Assembly (NCBI RefSeq): GCF_024707545.1
Contig: NZ_CP062229.1
Location: forward strand, 5,003,501 to 5,067,500
Source: Mesorhizobium onobrychidis
Lineage (GTDB): Bacteria; Pseudomonadota; Alphaproteobacteria; Rhizobiales; Rhizobiaceae
Length of the DNA stretch: 64,000 bases
Direction of reading: 5' to 3'
In this document: piece after piece, positions 45,589 to 54,296 of the stretch
How the letters are laid out: every line of letters begins with the position of its first letter
Numbering within the stretch: position 1 is the stretch's first letter
The notes under the pieces: model-generated
What the model saw: the letters and a program-made list of their open reading frames with translations, nothing else
Told to the model about the DNA's origin: nothing
Databases searched by the model: none
Made by a program: the position numbers and the translations under genes

Positions 45589-45933
45589 GCGCGTGATCCT
45601 GTTTTTCCGCCGGCTATAAGGGGCGGCCGCTCCGCACCATCTATTGTTCCGATGAGGCTTGTGCAATGGCAGAAGTGGCAAACGGGGCAGATCGGCCAGC
45701 AGACACCCGGTTTTGGGCGGCATGATCGGAGCGGGTCCTCAAAGGCTGCTTCGGGGCGAATTCGGACTGGCCGATGGCCCATTGACGCCGTGCTCCGACC
45801 ACATGCGGACGTTCGATTGCGGTAACGCCTTTGTCCTTTCCCACGCATGATCGGCACCTGCCCGAAACCGCTAAATTTAGCGATTTCTTGTGTGTCCTTG
45901 GAACTTTGTAGCTTGCGTTCCATTTTCAACCGC
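45589..45933. other. Divergent intergenic region with a 14-base palindrome
   Basis: This 345-base stretch separates pmbA from the GT2 gene and has no convincing gene. It contains CGCTAAATTTAGCG at 45869-45882, a perfect 14-base palindrome 51 bases before the GT2 start that could be an operator. Upstream in-frame codons of the GT2 gene read through part of it but show no conserved sequence. Confidence 0.5.
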
Positions 45934-47007
45934 ATGCGAGACTCTGTGATCCAAAGCATCAGGACTGCGGTGAACGTGTCGCCGCCGCGGTATTCGCTGG
46001 TCCTTCCCATATACAATGAAGAACAGGTGCTGCCTCGACTGATCGAGCGGATCAACTCCCTGATCTGCAGGTTGGATGGAGAGGCTGAGGCGATCTTCGT
46101 CGATGACGGAAGCCTCGATGGAAGCGTCGAATACCTTCGAAACATGGTCGCCGTCGAGCAGCGCTTCCGGCTGATCGAGCTTTCCCGCAATTTCGGCCAC
46201 CAGGTCGCGATCACGGCCGGCATGGACGCTGCTGCGGGTGATGCCGTCATCGTCATGGATGCCGACCTGCAAGACCCGCCGGAGGTGGTTCTCGATCTGG
46301 TGGCGAAGTGGAAGGAAGGCTTCGAGATCGTCTATGCCCGCCGCGTCAAGCGTGAGGGCGAATCCTGGTTCAAGCGCTTTACGGCGAGTCTCTTCTACCG
46401 TCTGCTGGAGAAAATGACGTCGGTCGACATCCCGCGCGATGTCGGCGATTTTCGCCTGGTCGGCCGCAAGGCTCTGGAAACCTTCAAGCAAATGCCCGAA
46501 CACGACCGTTTCGTCAGGGGCATGTTCGCCTGGATGGGGTTCAAGCAGACGGCGGTGCCTTTCGAACGTCCCGCGCGGACCCTTGGCCAGACCAAATACC
46601 CATTCTGGAAGATGATGCACCTTGCCGTTCACGGCATCGTCAGCTTCTCCGAGAAGCCGCTGCGCATCGCGTTGTGGGGCGGATTGGCCATCTCCGTGCT
46701 TGCGGTGGTGTTCGGTGCTTACGCTATCTTCGCCTGGATTTTTGAAACCGGCATCATTGCCGGCTGGACATCCACCGTGGTGATCGTGTCGCTCCTTTGC
46801 GGCATCAATCTTTTCATGACCGGCGTGGTCGGACTCTATGTCGGCGGTATACACGCCGAGGTGAAACGCCGTCCGCTTTACGTGATCGATCGGGTCGCCG
46901 GCTTCGACAAGGCAGTGCATTCCGCCACCCCGGGTGAGAGCCGTCGATCGTTTCGAAAACCCAGGAACGGAGCCTCGGCTGATGGCCGAACTCTTCGACA
47001 GCTATAA
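45934..47007 (+). CDS. GT2 family glycosyltransferase (dolichol/undecaprenyl-phosphate sugar transferase type)
   Basis: About 357 residues. The GT2 domain has YSLVLPIYNEEQVLPRLI, FVDDGSLDGS, LSRNFGHQ and VIVMDADLQDPPEV (DxD), then FRLVGRKALE. Two C-terminal transmembrane helices (IALWGGLAISVLAVVFGAYAIFAWIF and TVVIVSLLCGINLFMTGVVGLYVG) give the polyprenyl-phosphate glucosyl/mannosyltransferase (GtrB/DPM) layout. It likely makes a lipid-phosphate-linked sugar. It overlaps the methyltransferase by 26 bases; GtrA follows. The ATG at 45934 is chosen; the in-frame ATG at 45847 lies in unconserved sequence. Confidence 0.9.
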   Translation: MRDSVIQSIRTAVNVSPPRYSLVLPIYNEEQVLPRLIERINSLICRLDGEAEAIFVDDGSLDGSVEYLRNMVAVEQRFRLIELSRNFGHQVAITAGMDAAAGDAVIVMDADLQDPPEVVLDLVAKWKEGFEIVYARRVKREGESWFKRFTASLFYRLLEKMTSVDIPRDVGDFRLVGRKALETFKQMPEHDRFVRGMFAWMGFKQTAVPFERPARTLGQTKYPFWKMMHLAVHGIVSFSEKPLRIALWGGLAISVLAVVFGAYAIFAWIFETGIIAGWTSTVVIVSLLCGINLFMTGVVGLYVGGIHAEVKRRPLYVIDRVAGFDKAVHSATPGESRRSFRKPRNGASADGRTLRQL

Positions 47008-47674
47008 ATCAAATTATGGCGAGGCGGTCGCAGGATCCATCCGGTTTTCCGGCCTCAGGCACGACTTCTTTCTTATCGCCAAAGCCGACCTGCTGCGGCG
47101 TCTCGTGGTCGAGCGAAGGCTTCGGCAGGGTGGTGCCGGTGTGCGGGCGCTGGATGTCGGCTGCGGCGTCGGGTCGCTCCACCCTTATCTCGAAGGCGTC
47201 TTCGAGCGCCTGGATGGCTGCGACGTCTCGGAAGAATCGATCCTGCGCGCCGGCCAGGACAATCCACGTGTGACCTACCGCGCCTGTACGACGCCGAGCC
47301 TGCCTTATGGGGACGGCGCGTTCGATCTGGCTTTCGCCAGTTGCGTCGTTCATCACGTTCCGCCCGTCTCCTGGCTCGATTTCTTCCGGGAGATGCGGCG
47401 CGTTGTGCGGCCGGGCGGCGTCGCCTGCATCATCGAGCACAATCCCTATAATCCGCTGACGCGCCTTGCGGTGTTCAGGTGTCCGTTCGACCAGGATGCG
47501 GTCCTGCTCAAGGCTGCCAAGGCAAGGTCCCTCTTTCAGGAGACGGGCTTCAGGGATATCCGATCCGAGCACTTCCTGCTGCTGCCGTCGGCCAGGCCTT
47601 TTGCCAGAAAACTCGAGCGCCTGCTCGCGCCCCTACCGCTCGGAGCCCAGTACGTGTGCAGCGCGCATGTCTGA
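46982..47674 (+). CDS. SAM-dependent methyltransferase (class I)
   Basis: A 230-residue methyltransferase. Motif I is VRALDVGCGVGSLHPYL, acidic motif II follows in LDGCDVSEESI, and FDLAFASCVVHHVPP plus RVVRPGGVACIIEHNPYN complete the fold. The ATG at 46982 starts the conserved part; an upstream ATG would overlap the GT2 gene by a further 48 bases. It overlaps both neighbours, so the three genes act as one unit. A sugar or polyprenyl lipid is the likely acceptor, by context only. Confidence 0.88.
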   Translation: MAELFDSYKSNYGEAVAGSIRFSGLRHDFFLIAKADLLRRLVVERRLRQGGAGVRALDVGCGVGSLHPYLEGVFERLDGCDVSEESILRAGQDNPRVTYRACTTPSLPYGDGAFDLAFASCVVHHVPPVSWLDFFREMRRVVRPGGVACIIEHNPYNPLTRLAVFRCPFDQDAVLLKAAKARSLFQETGFRDIRSEHFLLLPSARPFARKLERLLAPLPLGAQYVCSAHV

Positions 47675-48107
47675 GGGCCGTTCAACCGCCCGCACAGGGC
47701 TGAAGCTGCTGGCGCGCTTCGGGTTGGTCGGCATCGCTGCGACGATCCTGTATGCCGTCCTGGCTATCGCTTTGGTCGAATCGGAATGGATCGGCTTCTC
47801 GCCTGCCCAGGCCTCGCTTGCGGCTTACGCCGCGGCTGCCGTGTTTTCGTATTTCGCCCACAAATCAGTAACCTTCATGTCGAGCGGATCGCATCGATCG
47901 GAAGCGGCGCGTTTTGTCCTGCTGACGGCGACAGGCTTTGCCGTGGCTTACGCCGCGCCGGCGCTTTTGACGGCAAAACTCGGCCTGCCGCCCATCATTG
48001 CCATTCTGGTTACATGCCTGCTTGTTCCAGCGGTCAATCTTCTCATGCTCGACCGCTGGGTTTTTGCGCAGCGAAGACCCGGCCAGCAAGGCGACCGCTC
48101 TACCTAA
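47667..48107 (+). CDS. GtrA family membrane protein
   Basis: A 146-residue protein with four hydrophobic helices and the GtrA pattern: LLARFGLVGIAATILYAVLAIALVE, SLAAYAAAAVFSYFAHKSVTF, RFVLLTATGFAVAYAAPALLT and LVPAVNLLMLDRWVF. GtrA proteins are thought to flip polyprenyl-phosphate-linked sugars or take part in surface glycan modification. It overlaps the methyltransferase by eight bases. Its stop codon lies in the left arm of a dispersed palindrome. Confidence 0.92.
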   Translation: MSEGRSTARTGLKLLARFGLVGIAATILYAVLAIALVESEWIGFSPAQASLAAYAAAAVFSYFAHKSVTFMSSGSHRSEAARFVLLTATGFAVAYAAPALLTAKLGLPPIIAILVTCLLVPAVNLLMLDRWVFAQRRPGQQGDRST

Positions 48108-48148
48108 AGCGCGTCGCGTTTGACCGGCCTCATGCGACGCGCTTTAGG
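48103..48148. repeat. Dispersed palindrome acting as probable terminator after gtrA
   Basis: CCTAAAGCGCGTCGC at 48103-48117 pairs perfectly with GCGACGCGCTTTAGG at 48134-48148 around a 16-base loop. The gtrA stop codon is inside the left arm. This is a common rhizobial repeat as I remember it, and here it could end transcription from the plus strand. Confidence 0.75.
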
Positions 48149-48159
48149 TTGTTATTTTT

Positions 48160-48208
48160 ATGCATGTCGTTATCGCAAAACCGCTGCACACTTTTGCGCG
48201 ACATGCAT
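48160..48208. repeat. Dispersed palindromic repeat, compact copy
   Basis: ATGCATGTCG pairs with CGACATGCAT around AAAACCGCTGCACACTTTTG, whose ends also pair. It matches the longer copy at 26210-26280. It directly follows the repeat at 48103-48148 and touches the stop codon of the minus-strand gene at 48208, so two unrelated repeats fill the whole gap between convergent genes. Confidence 0.75.
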
Positions 48209-48840
48209 TAATCCGTCTCAATGGCATCGAGACGGAACGACACCAGCTTGATGGAGCGCTTATAGATGTTGCTGGCGGCCGGAGTTGGCGGAATGCCGTC
48301 GAGATAATCGAAGGCAATTTCGAGTGTATCGGCCTTGGCGAGCGCCGCCGACGGAATGACGAACGAGACCGCTCTTGGTTCTTTGCCGGACAGCGTCACC
48401 GCATGTGCCCGAACGCCGTTCACCGAGATCACCACCCTTTGCGTGATCTGTGGTGGCCGAATGACGGCGGCTATTTGCAGCGTGGCGGCCAGCCCGTTGC
48501 GCAGCGGCGGTATCTTCACGCGAAGCCGCGAGGTCTCGCCCAGGGAATGGGTGCCGTCGGCGACGGGTCCCGACCAGCCACAGACCCTTATGTCGGCTGC
48601 CTGCTTGGCGCCGTCGTTCCGGAACGATACCGTCTGGCCAAGTGTGTAGCTGCCGACGGCATCGCGATTGAGGCAGGTCGTCGTCCGATCGATGTAATAG
48701 GCGCGATAATCGGCATTGACGTTTGGATTGAGAGCAAGCGCAAGGATGACGATCTCGGACCCGGCCAGGACCGCCGCGAGCGCGTAGCCGCCGAGCGAGG
48801 CAGCGCGCCGATACGGGGCCGGAATATCAGACCAGGGCAA
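48208..48840 (-). CDS. Hypothetical membrane-anchored protein
   Basis: A 210-residue protein that I do not recognise. One N-terminal transmembrane helix (GGYALAAVLAGSEIVILALAL) is followed by an extracytoplasmic part with beta-rich character (GQTVSFRNDGAKQAADIRVCGWS, KIPPLRNGLAATLQIAAVIRPP) and two cysteines. The layout suggests a beta-sandwich carbohydrate-binding-like module. It overlaps the GT-C gene by 14 bases and is probably its partner. Confidence 0.75.
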   Translation of the reverse strand: MPWSDIPAPYRRAASLGGYALAAVLAGSEIVILALALNPNVNADYRAYYIDRTTTCLNRDAVGSYTLGQTVSFRNDGAKQAADIRVCGWSGPVADGTHSLGETSRLRVKIPPLRNGLAATLQIAAVIRPPQITQRVVISVNGVRAHAVTLSGKEPRAVSFVIPSAALAKADTLEIAFDYLDGIPPTPAASNIYKRSIKLVSFRLDAIETD

Positions 48841-50002
48841 GATAGCCTCCGATCCACGCCACAGTCATGAAATAACAGGCGCCAAGGAAGAGAACCAAAG
48901 CCGCGAGCCAAATGAGCTTCGCCGCCGACAACAGGACGGCGAGCATCATAGTCAGAGGCGCAAGCCCAACGACATATCTGACCATCGAGGCCAGGTTGGT
49001 GATCAGCGGCAGGATAATACCGAGCGCGCAGAAGAGTGCCGCGCCATATTGCCTTCGAGCGGCCAGAACGGCCGACAGCGCCAATCCGGTGATCGCGGCG
49101 AGCGCGCTCCATTGCGGCGCCGTGGGCAGCCAGCCGGTGGTCGGAACCGCTGAGAGCCCGTCCCATAGAAAGACCAGGGGATTGCCGGCCACCCGTCCGA
49201 ACGCGCGCTGGACATGCAGGAACGCAAAGCCGTCCCCGACCGTAAGGTAAAGAAACAGGATGTAAGCGAACAGGCCCGCAGGCGAGATAAGGATAGCGAC
49301 CAGCAGATCAGGTCGGCCGAGCACCCAGTGTGGGAAAGACAGCGTCGATCCGCCCTGCTGGCGGTGCTCCCTGAACATTTGAATGACGGTCGCAAATATG
49401 ACGAAAATCCCGACCAGCCTCGTCGCCGACAGTAGCGCGGATGAAACGCCCGCGGCGAGATAGCTGGAGCGCTTGAGCGCCAGAAAAACGCACGAGGTCA
49501 GCAGCACGAAAAGCGGTTCGCTCAGGAAAGTCGTGAAGTGAGAGGAGAACGGGCCACTGAGCAGAAACGCGCAATACAGCACATAGGCCCGCATGTTCTT
49601 CTCGAGCAGCGGCCACGCCACCAGACAGGCGGCGTAGCTGCAGACAATGGAGATGATGGTGGCGACCAGTATCGTAGGGAAAGGGAAAACAGACCGGATC
49701 GCCGCCACCAGCATCGGATAGAGCGGGAAGAAGCCCCAGCGACCGACATTGCTGTGGTCTGGAATGGGAAAGCGCTCGTAACCCTGTTCGCTGATGCCGA
49801 TATACCAGGCGCAATCCCACCGGCACAGCGCACGGGCATAAGCCGCGAAACCTGGTTCCTCCGACACCGAAGCAAATGCCGCATAGCGAATGGCCAGTCC
49901 GCTGATCACGAACAGCAACGGCACCGCTGCGACGGTCAGGACCATGGCGCGACCGCCAGCGCTCAGACACGCGACATCTTCGAGCGCCAACTCTGCCTCC
50001 AC
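48827..50002 (-). CDS. GT-C family mannosyltransferase-like membrane protein (PIG-V-like)
   Basis: A 391-residue protein with about ten transmembrane helices. The loop after the first helix, LCRWDCAWYIGISEQGYERFP, matches the catalytic acidic motif of PIG-V-type GT-C enzymes, which transfer mannose from a polyprenyl-phosphate donor. The later SEPLFVLLTSCVFLALKR and RLVGIF segments also fit. A lipid-phosphate sugar made by the convergent GT2-GtrA cassette is a natural donor. Substrate and acceptor are unknown. Confidence 0.82.
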   Translation of the reverse strand: MEAELALEDVACLSAGGRAMVLTVAAVPLLFVISGLAIRYAAFASVSEEPGFAAYARALCRWDCAWYIGISEQGYERFPIPDHSNVGRWGFFPLYPMLVAAIRSVFPFPTILVATIISIVCSYAACLVAWPLLEKNMRAYVLYCAFLLSGPFSSHFTTFLSEPLFVLLTSCVFLALKRSSYLAAGVSSALLSATRLVGIFVIFATVIQMFREHRQQGGSTLSFPHWVLGRPDLLVAILISPAGLFAYILFLYLTVGDGFAFLHVQRAFGRVAGNPLVFLWDGLSAVPTTGWLPTAPQWSALAAITGLALSAVLAARRQYGAALFCALGIILPLITNLASMVRYVVGLAPLTMMLAVLLSAAKLIWLAALVLFLGACYFMTVAWIGGYLALV

Positions 50003-50100
50003 CCATTCGAGTGGCTGGCGCCACTCTCCCCCTCTAAATTAGCGCCGCCGGGGCAAATTCAAGACACCCCTTTCGTCGGCGGCATCATCTTCGTCCCGGA

Positions 50101-52113
50101 TCACGAGTCTCTCAGCCAGACCAGCATCTCGCCGGGGTCGCGGTTGTCCCAGGCAAAATACGGCACGGCGGTGATTTTTGCTTCGTCCACCGCCGGCGGT
50201 TCGGTGCGATAGAGGCCGTCGTCCCAGTTTTCAAACACCTCTTTCCTGGCAACAGCCGAAAGCGTCACGACGCCGCCCAAAAGGTTGGGCTCCTCACGCG
50301 CCTCGATCTGTGCCGTATGTGGCAAGGCCATGCGGTGCAGCTGGCCGGCATTGTCGGTCTCCTCGACGCAATAGATCAGCGGGCCGCGGGCAAGCGCGAC
50401 GCGGCCGATGTCCTGCCGCACCTGCGGATTGGCATAGAGCCGGTCGACGGCCATTTCGAGGTCGAGCTCGACCTGGTCGCCCTTGCGCCATTCGCGCCGG
50501 ATCGCGGCATAGCCGTCGCTGGTCACCTCATCCAGATCGACCGCCTCCCCGTTCACCTTGAGCGCCGCCTTGCGGCACCAGGCCGGCAGGCGCAGGTGCA
50601 AGGTGAATGTCGTCGGCGCCTCGGGTTCGACGCCGATCGAGACTGCCCCGTCCCACGGATAATTGCTGGCCTGGGTCAGTTCTATGTGCCGGCCTGCGAT
50701 ATCGAAACGAGCCGTGCTGTTTCCATAGAGATGGACGGCGAGTGCATCGTCCGACAGGCCGTAGAAATAGCTGCCGATCGAAGCGACCATGCGTCCGACA
50801 TTGGGCGGGCAGCACGGGCAGCGATGCCAATTCCAGCGGTTGTGCTTCCCCCGGCTTTCCAGCGGATTTTCATAGAAGAACAGCGAGCCGTCGAGCGACA
50901 AGCCTGAGATCGAGCCGTTGTAGAGGGCTCGCTCCATCATGTCGGCATAGCGCGCATTGGGTCCCATGCCGAGCATGCGGCTCGCCCAGAACACCAATCC
51001 GACCGACGCACAGGTCTCGGCATAGGCGGTTTCATTGGGCAGATCGTAGTCTGCGGTAAAGCCCTCATTGTGCGACGACGGTCCAATGCCGCCGGTGATG
51101 TAGAGGTTCTTGGTGGTGAGATCGTCCCACAGCCGGTCGAGCGCCACCCGCAGCGAGTCGTCGCCATATTCGGTCGCGATATCGGCCATGCCCGAATAGA
51201 GGTACATCGCCCTGACCGCATGGCCGACGACCTTGTCCTGATCGCGCACCGGCTTGTGCGATTGGCTGTATTCGTAGGTCTTGAAATGATAGGCTTTTGG
51301 GTCCACGCTGCGGGCCCGCGCCTCCTCGTCGAAATAATGCGGCTCAAGCCCGCGCTGGTCGATGAAGTATTTTGCCAGGTCCATGTACTTTTGCTGGCCC
51401 GTGACCCGCGCGAGCTTGACCAGCGCCAGCTCGATCTCCTCGTGGCCGCAATAGCCCTTCCTCTTGCCGGGCTCGGGACCGAACGTCTCGGCGATATGGT
51501 CGGCATAGCGGCACATGATGTCGAGCAGCTTGCGTTTTCCCGTGGCCTGGTAGTAGGCGACCGCGCCCTCGATCAGATGCCCGGCGCAATAGAGTTCATG
51601 GCAATCGCGCAGATTGGTCCAGCGCAAGCCGAGCTGGATGCGCTGGTACCAGCTGGAGAGATAACCGTCGGGCTGCTGCAGCTTGCCGTACATGTCGATG
51701 ACGGCGTCGATCTTCTGCTCCAGCTCGTCATTGCGGCGGCGATAGAGCGAGTAGGCGGCGGTCTCGATGGTCTTGCCCCAATCGGAGTCCCAGAACATCT
51801 GGGTCGTCACCGTAGATCCCGTGAACTCGCTGCCGGCGGTGGCTGCCTCGTCCGGCGAGGGTGAGTGGAACGGAATGACGACGCCCGGCGATGGCCGGTC
51901 CGGGTCGATCTGCTCCAGCATGCGCGCCTCGACGCAGCGGTCATAGAGGATATCGGCGGTCCTGGTGGCGACGGCATCGACACGGTCGCCCCAGAAGCCT
52001 CGCACTTCGACCTGCGGCACGGGCAGCGGACGGAAGGCGAGTTTTGGCTTGCCCAACTTGCCGGTTTGGCCCGGCGTAGTGCCCTGACTGACGGATTGCG
52101 ATGCGGTCATCAA
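50101..52113 (-). CDS. Glycoside hydrolase family 127 (beta-L-arabinofuranosidase-like)
   Basis: A 670-residue cytoplasmic enzyme. By alignment in my mind to the Bifidobacterium enzyme HypBA1, acid/base Glu is Glu350 (SSHNEGF), the zinc/nucleophile set is Glu366, Cys368 (NETAYAETCASVG), Cys434 and Cys435 (HRCPCCPPN). All are present. It removes terminal beta-L-arabinofuranose from plant glycans or glycopeptides imported by the adjacent ABC system. It follows the second permease gene by 24 bases and lacks a signal peptide. Confidence 0.92.
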   Translation of the reverse strand: MMTASQSVSQGTTPGQTGKLGKPKLAFRPLPVPQVEVRGFWGDRVDAVATRTADILYDRCVEARMLEQIDPDRPSPGVVIPFHSPSPDEAATAGSEFTGSTVTTQMFWDSDWGKTIETAAYSLYRRRNDELEQKIDAVIDMYGKLQQPDGYLSSWYQRIQLGLRWTNLRDCHELYCAGHLIEGAVAYYQATGKRKLLDIMCRYADHIAETFGPEPGKRKGYCGHEEIELALVKLARVTGQQKYMDLAKYFIDQRGLEPHYFDEEARARSVDPKAYHFKTYEYSQSHKPVRDQDKVVGHAVRAMYLYSGMADIATEYGDDSLRVALDRLWDDLTTKNLYITGGIGPSSHNEGFTADYDLPNETAYAETCASVGLVFWASRMLGMGPNARYADMMERALYNGSISGLSLDGSLFFYENPLESRGKHNRWNWHRCPCCPPNVGRMVASIGSYFYGLSDDALAVHLYGNSTARFDIAGRHIELTQASNYPWDGAVSIGVEPEAPTTFTLHLRLPAWCRKAALKVNGEAVDLDEVTSDGYAAIRREWRKGDQVELDLEMAVDRLYANPQVRQDIGRVALARGPLIYCVEETDNAGQLHRMALPHTAQIEAREEPNLLGGVVTLSAVARKEVFENWDDGLYRTEPPAVDEAKITAVPYFAWDNRDPGEMLVWLRDS

Positions 52114-52137
52114 TTTACTCCGGTTCGATTCGATTGG

Positions 52138-52995
52138 TCACTTCACGGCCCCTGCCATGAGGCCGCGGATGTAGAAGCGCTGCAGCAACAGGAACAGCAC
52201 CAGGCATGGCACCATCATCACGGTGACGCCGGCCTGCACCGCGCCCCAGTCGATGGCGCCGAAGCGGCCCGACTGCAGCGCCGTCATCATGATCGGCAGC
52301 GTGAACTTGGACTGGTCCGTCATCAGCACCAGCGCTGCCAGGAATTCGTTCCAGGCGCCGAGGAACGCGAACAGCGCGATGGTGACGATGCCCGGCCAGA
52401 CCAGCGGCAGCATCACCCTCAGCAGCATGGTGACATTGTTGGCGCCGTCCATGCGGGCGGCTTCCTCGATCTCGCGCGGCACCGCGTCGAAGGCGTTGCG
52501 CATCATGAAAATCGAGAACGGCAGCTGCAGCGTGACATAGACGCAAACCAGCCCGGTCAGCGTGTTGTGCAGGCCGATCTTGGTCAGCACCAGGAAGATG
52601 GGCGTCAGGATCGACTGGAACGGGATCATGATCGTCGACAGGATCAGGACGAAGAGCAGGTTCTTCAGCGGAAAGCGGAAGCGCGAGAAACCGTAGCCGG
52701 CCAGCACGCTGACGATCACCGACAGCACGACCGTCATGACAGAGACATAGATGCTGTTTTGCGCCGGCAGCCACAGCCCGTCGCCGAACGTATTGAGCGT
52801 GGCGTAGTTCTCGACCGAAAAACCCGTCGTCGGCCAGGGCGGCAATGGCGGCTGACGCGATTCCTGCGCCGGCTTGAAGGCCGACAGCACGGTCCAGACG
52901 ATCGGCGCCAGGAACAGCAGCGAGGCGATGATGCCCGTCGCGTGCTCGGCAATCTGCATGCCGATGCGGCGTTTGCGGCTGCGTGCCTGCGCCAT
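52138..52995 (-). CDS. Carbohydrate ABC transporter permease (MalG type)
   Basis: A 285-residue inner-membrane protein with six helices. The EAA loop reads EIEEAARMDGANNVTMLLRVMLPLVWPG, typical of CUT1-family sugar importers. It pairs with the MalF-type permease just upstream, which it overlaps at TGATG. It forms the channel for the sugar bound by the protein encoded at 54297. No ATPase gene occurs in the locus. Confidence 0.93.
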   Translation of the reverse strand: MAQARSRKRRIGMQIAEHATGIIASLLFLAPIVWTVLSAFKPAQESRQPPLPPWPTTGFSVENYATLNTFGDGLWLPAQNSIYVSVMTVVLSVIVSVLAGYGFSRFRFPLKNLLFVLILSTIMIPFQSILTPIFLVLTKIGLHNTLTGLVCVYVTLQLPFSIFMMRNAFDAVPREIEEAARMDGANNVTMLLRVMLPLVWPGIVTIALFAFLGAWNEFLAALVLMTDQSKFTLPIMMTALQSGRFGAIDWGAVQAGVTVMMVPCLVLFLLLQRFYIRGLMAGAVK

Positions 52996-53921
52996 CAGTC
53001 AACGCCCTCGGGTTGGCGCAGCAGCCGCAGCTGGATCAGGCTGAGCGCGACCAGGATGACCAGCAGCACCATCGACAGGGCGGCGCCGTAGCCGAGCTTG
53101 AACGACACGAATGACTGGTTGAAAATCCAGTAGACGGCGGTCAGCGTCTGGTTGCGCGGCCCGCCGCGCAGGATGATGTAGAACTGGTCGAAGGCCAGCA
53201 CCGAGCCGGCAACCGACAGGATCAGCGCCAGCGCCAGCGTGCGGCGCATCAGCGGCAGGGTGATGGCGCGAAACCGCGCCAGCGGCCCTGCCCCGTCGAT
53301 CATCGCCGCCTCCTGCAGATCAGGCGGGATCGATTGCAGGCCGGTCATCAGGATGATCATGGTGAAGCCCGCCACCTTCCACACGACCATGGCGATGATC
53401 GACCAGAACGCCGGCTGGAACGTCGCCAGCAGATTGACCTTTTTCTCGGTCAGGCCGAGTTCGAAGGCGGCGGGGCTGAACAGGCCGGAATCGACATTGA
53501 GCAGCCACGACCAGAGCAGGCTGGCCGAGGCGAACCCGATGACAGCCGGCATGAAGAAGGACGTCCGGTAGAAGCCGGTCAGCGGCCGCGGCCGTTCGAT
53601 GAACAGCGCTAGCGGAAAGGCGACGGCGAAGATCGCGATCGTCACCACCACCGTGTAATAGCCGGTGAAACGCAGCGCGTTCCAGAACCTGGTGTCGCGC
53701 AGGATCGCCCAGTAATTGTCGAGGCCAATGAACGAGTGCGCGCCCATCAGCGGCCAGTTGTGCAGCGACATCCACGCCGTCATGCAAAGCGGGATGATGA
53801 AAAAGACGACGACAAGGGCGACGGCCGGCGCGACATAGAGCAGGCCGATCCACTGCCGGCGGCCGGTGCCGACCAGTTTGCGGCGGCGTGCTGGGGCGGA
53901 GGTTGCTGCGATGGTGGTCAT
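52995..53921 (-). CDS. Carbohydrate ABC transporter permease (MalF type)
   Basis: A 308-residue protein with six main helices. The EAA motif reads PDLQEAAMIDGAGPLARFRAITLPLMRR. The ATG at 53921 (MTTIAATSAPARRRKL) is the natural start; in-frame codons upstream read through a repeat and are not coding. It precedes the MalG-type permease with a one-base overlap. Two repeat elements separate it from the binding-protein gene. Confidence 0.92.
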   Translation of the reverse strand: MTTIAATSAPARRRKLVGTGRRQWIGLLYVAPAVALVVVFFIIPLCMTAWMSLHNWPLMGAHSFIGLDNYWAILRDTRFWNALRFTGYYTVVVTIAIFAVAFPLALFIERPRPLTGFYRTSFFMPAVIGFASASLLWSWLLNVDSGLFSPAAFELGLTEKKVNLLATFQPAFWSIIAMVVWKVAGFTMIILMTGLQSIPPDLQEAAMIDGAGPLARFRAITLPLMRRTLALALILSVAGSVLAFDQFYIILRGGPRNQTLTAVYWIFNQSFVSFKLGYGAALSMVLLVILVALSLIQLRLLRQPEGVD

Positions 53922-53923
53922 GG

Positions 53924-54073
53924 CTTCCCTTCTCCCCTTGTGGGAGAAGGTGGATCGGCGCGTAGCGCCGAGACGGATGAGGGGTGTTGGACGGAGTGCT
54001 GTCGGAGCCAAGCTGGAGCACCCCTCATCCGTCGCCTTCGGCGACACCTTCTCCCACAAGGGGAGAAGGGGGA
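53924..54073. repeat. Inverted-repeat element upstream of the permease genes
   Basis: CTTCTCCCCTTGTGGGAGAA on the left is repeated in inverted form on the right as CTTCTCCCACAAGGGGAGAA, with secondary arms around GGATGAGGGGTG/CACCCCTCATCC. The element of about 150 bases begins three bases before the permease start codon on the minus-strand reading and must be transcribed in the permease leader. Confidence 0.75.
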
Positions 54074-54147
54074 GCCAACGTCCCGACGGCGCGGTAGCGC
54101 GGTGGTTTCCTTGATTGAGCTCATGCCTGTTCTTCCGTTAGCGCTAC

Positions 54148-54285
54148 GTCCCCCTCCCCCTTGAGGGGAGGGTCCGGCCGAAGGCCGGGGGTGGGGTCGC
54201 CTGCGAAACGCGCCAAAAGAACGTCGAGCACTGCCGAGACGACCCACCCGGACCTGCGGTCCGACCTCCCCTCGAGGGGGAGGTT
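54148..54285. repeat. Second inverted-repeat element, related to 6107-6266
   Basis: The outer arms CCCCCTCCCCCTTGAGGGGAGG and a near complement at 54265-54285 enclose smaller hairpins (CCGGCCGAAGGCCGG). It is built like the element after hutC. It lies directly between the element at 53924 and the binding-protein stop codon. Confidence 0.65.
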
Positions 54286-54296
54286 AAAGCCGGCGC

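Noticed and set aside
53924..54285. CRISPR-like repeats
   Set aside because: The repeats are inverted, not direct, unequally spaced, and belong to two dispersed element families; no cas gene is in the window.
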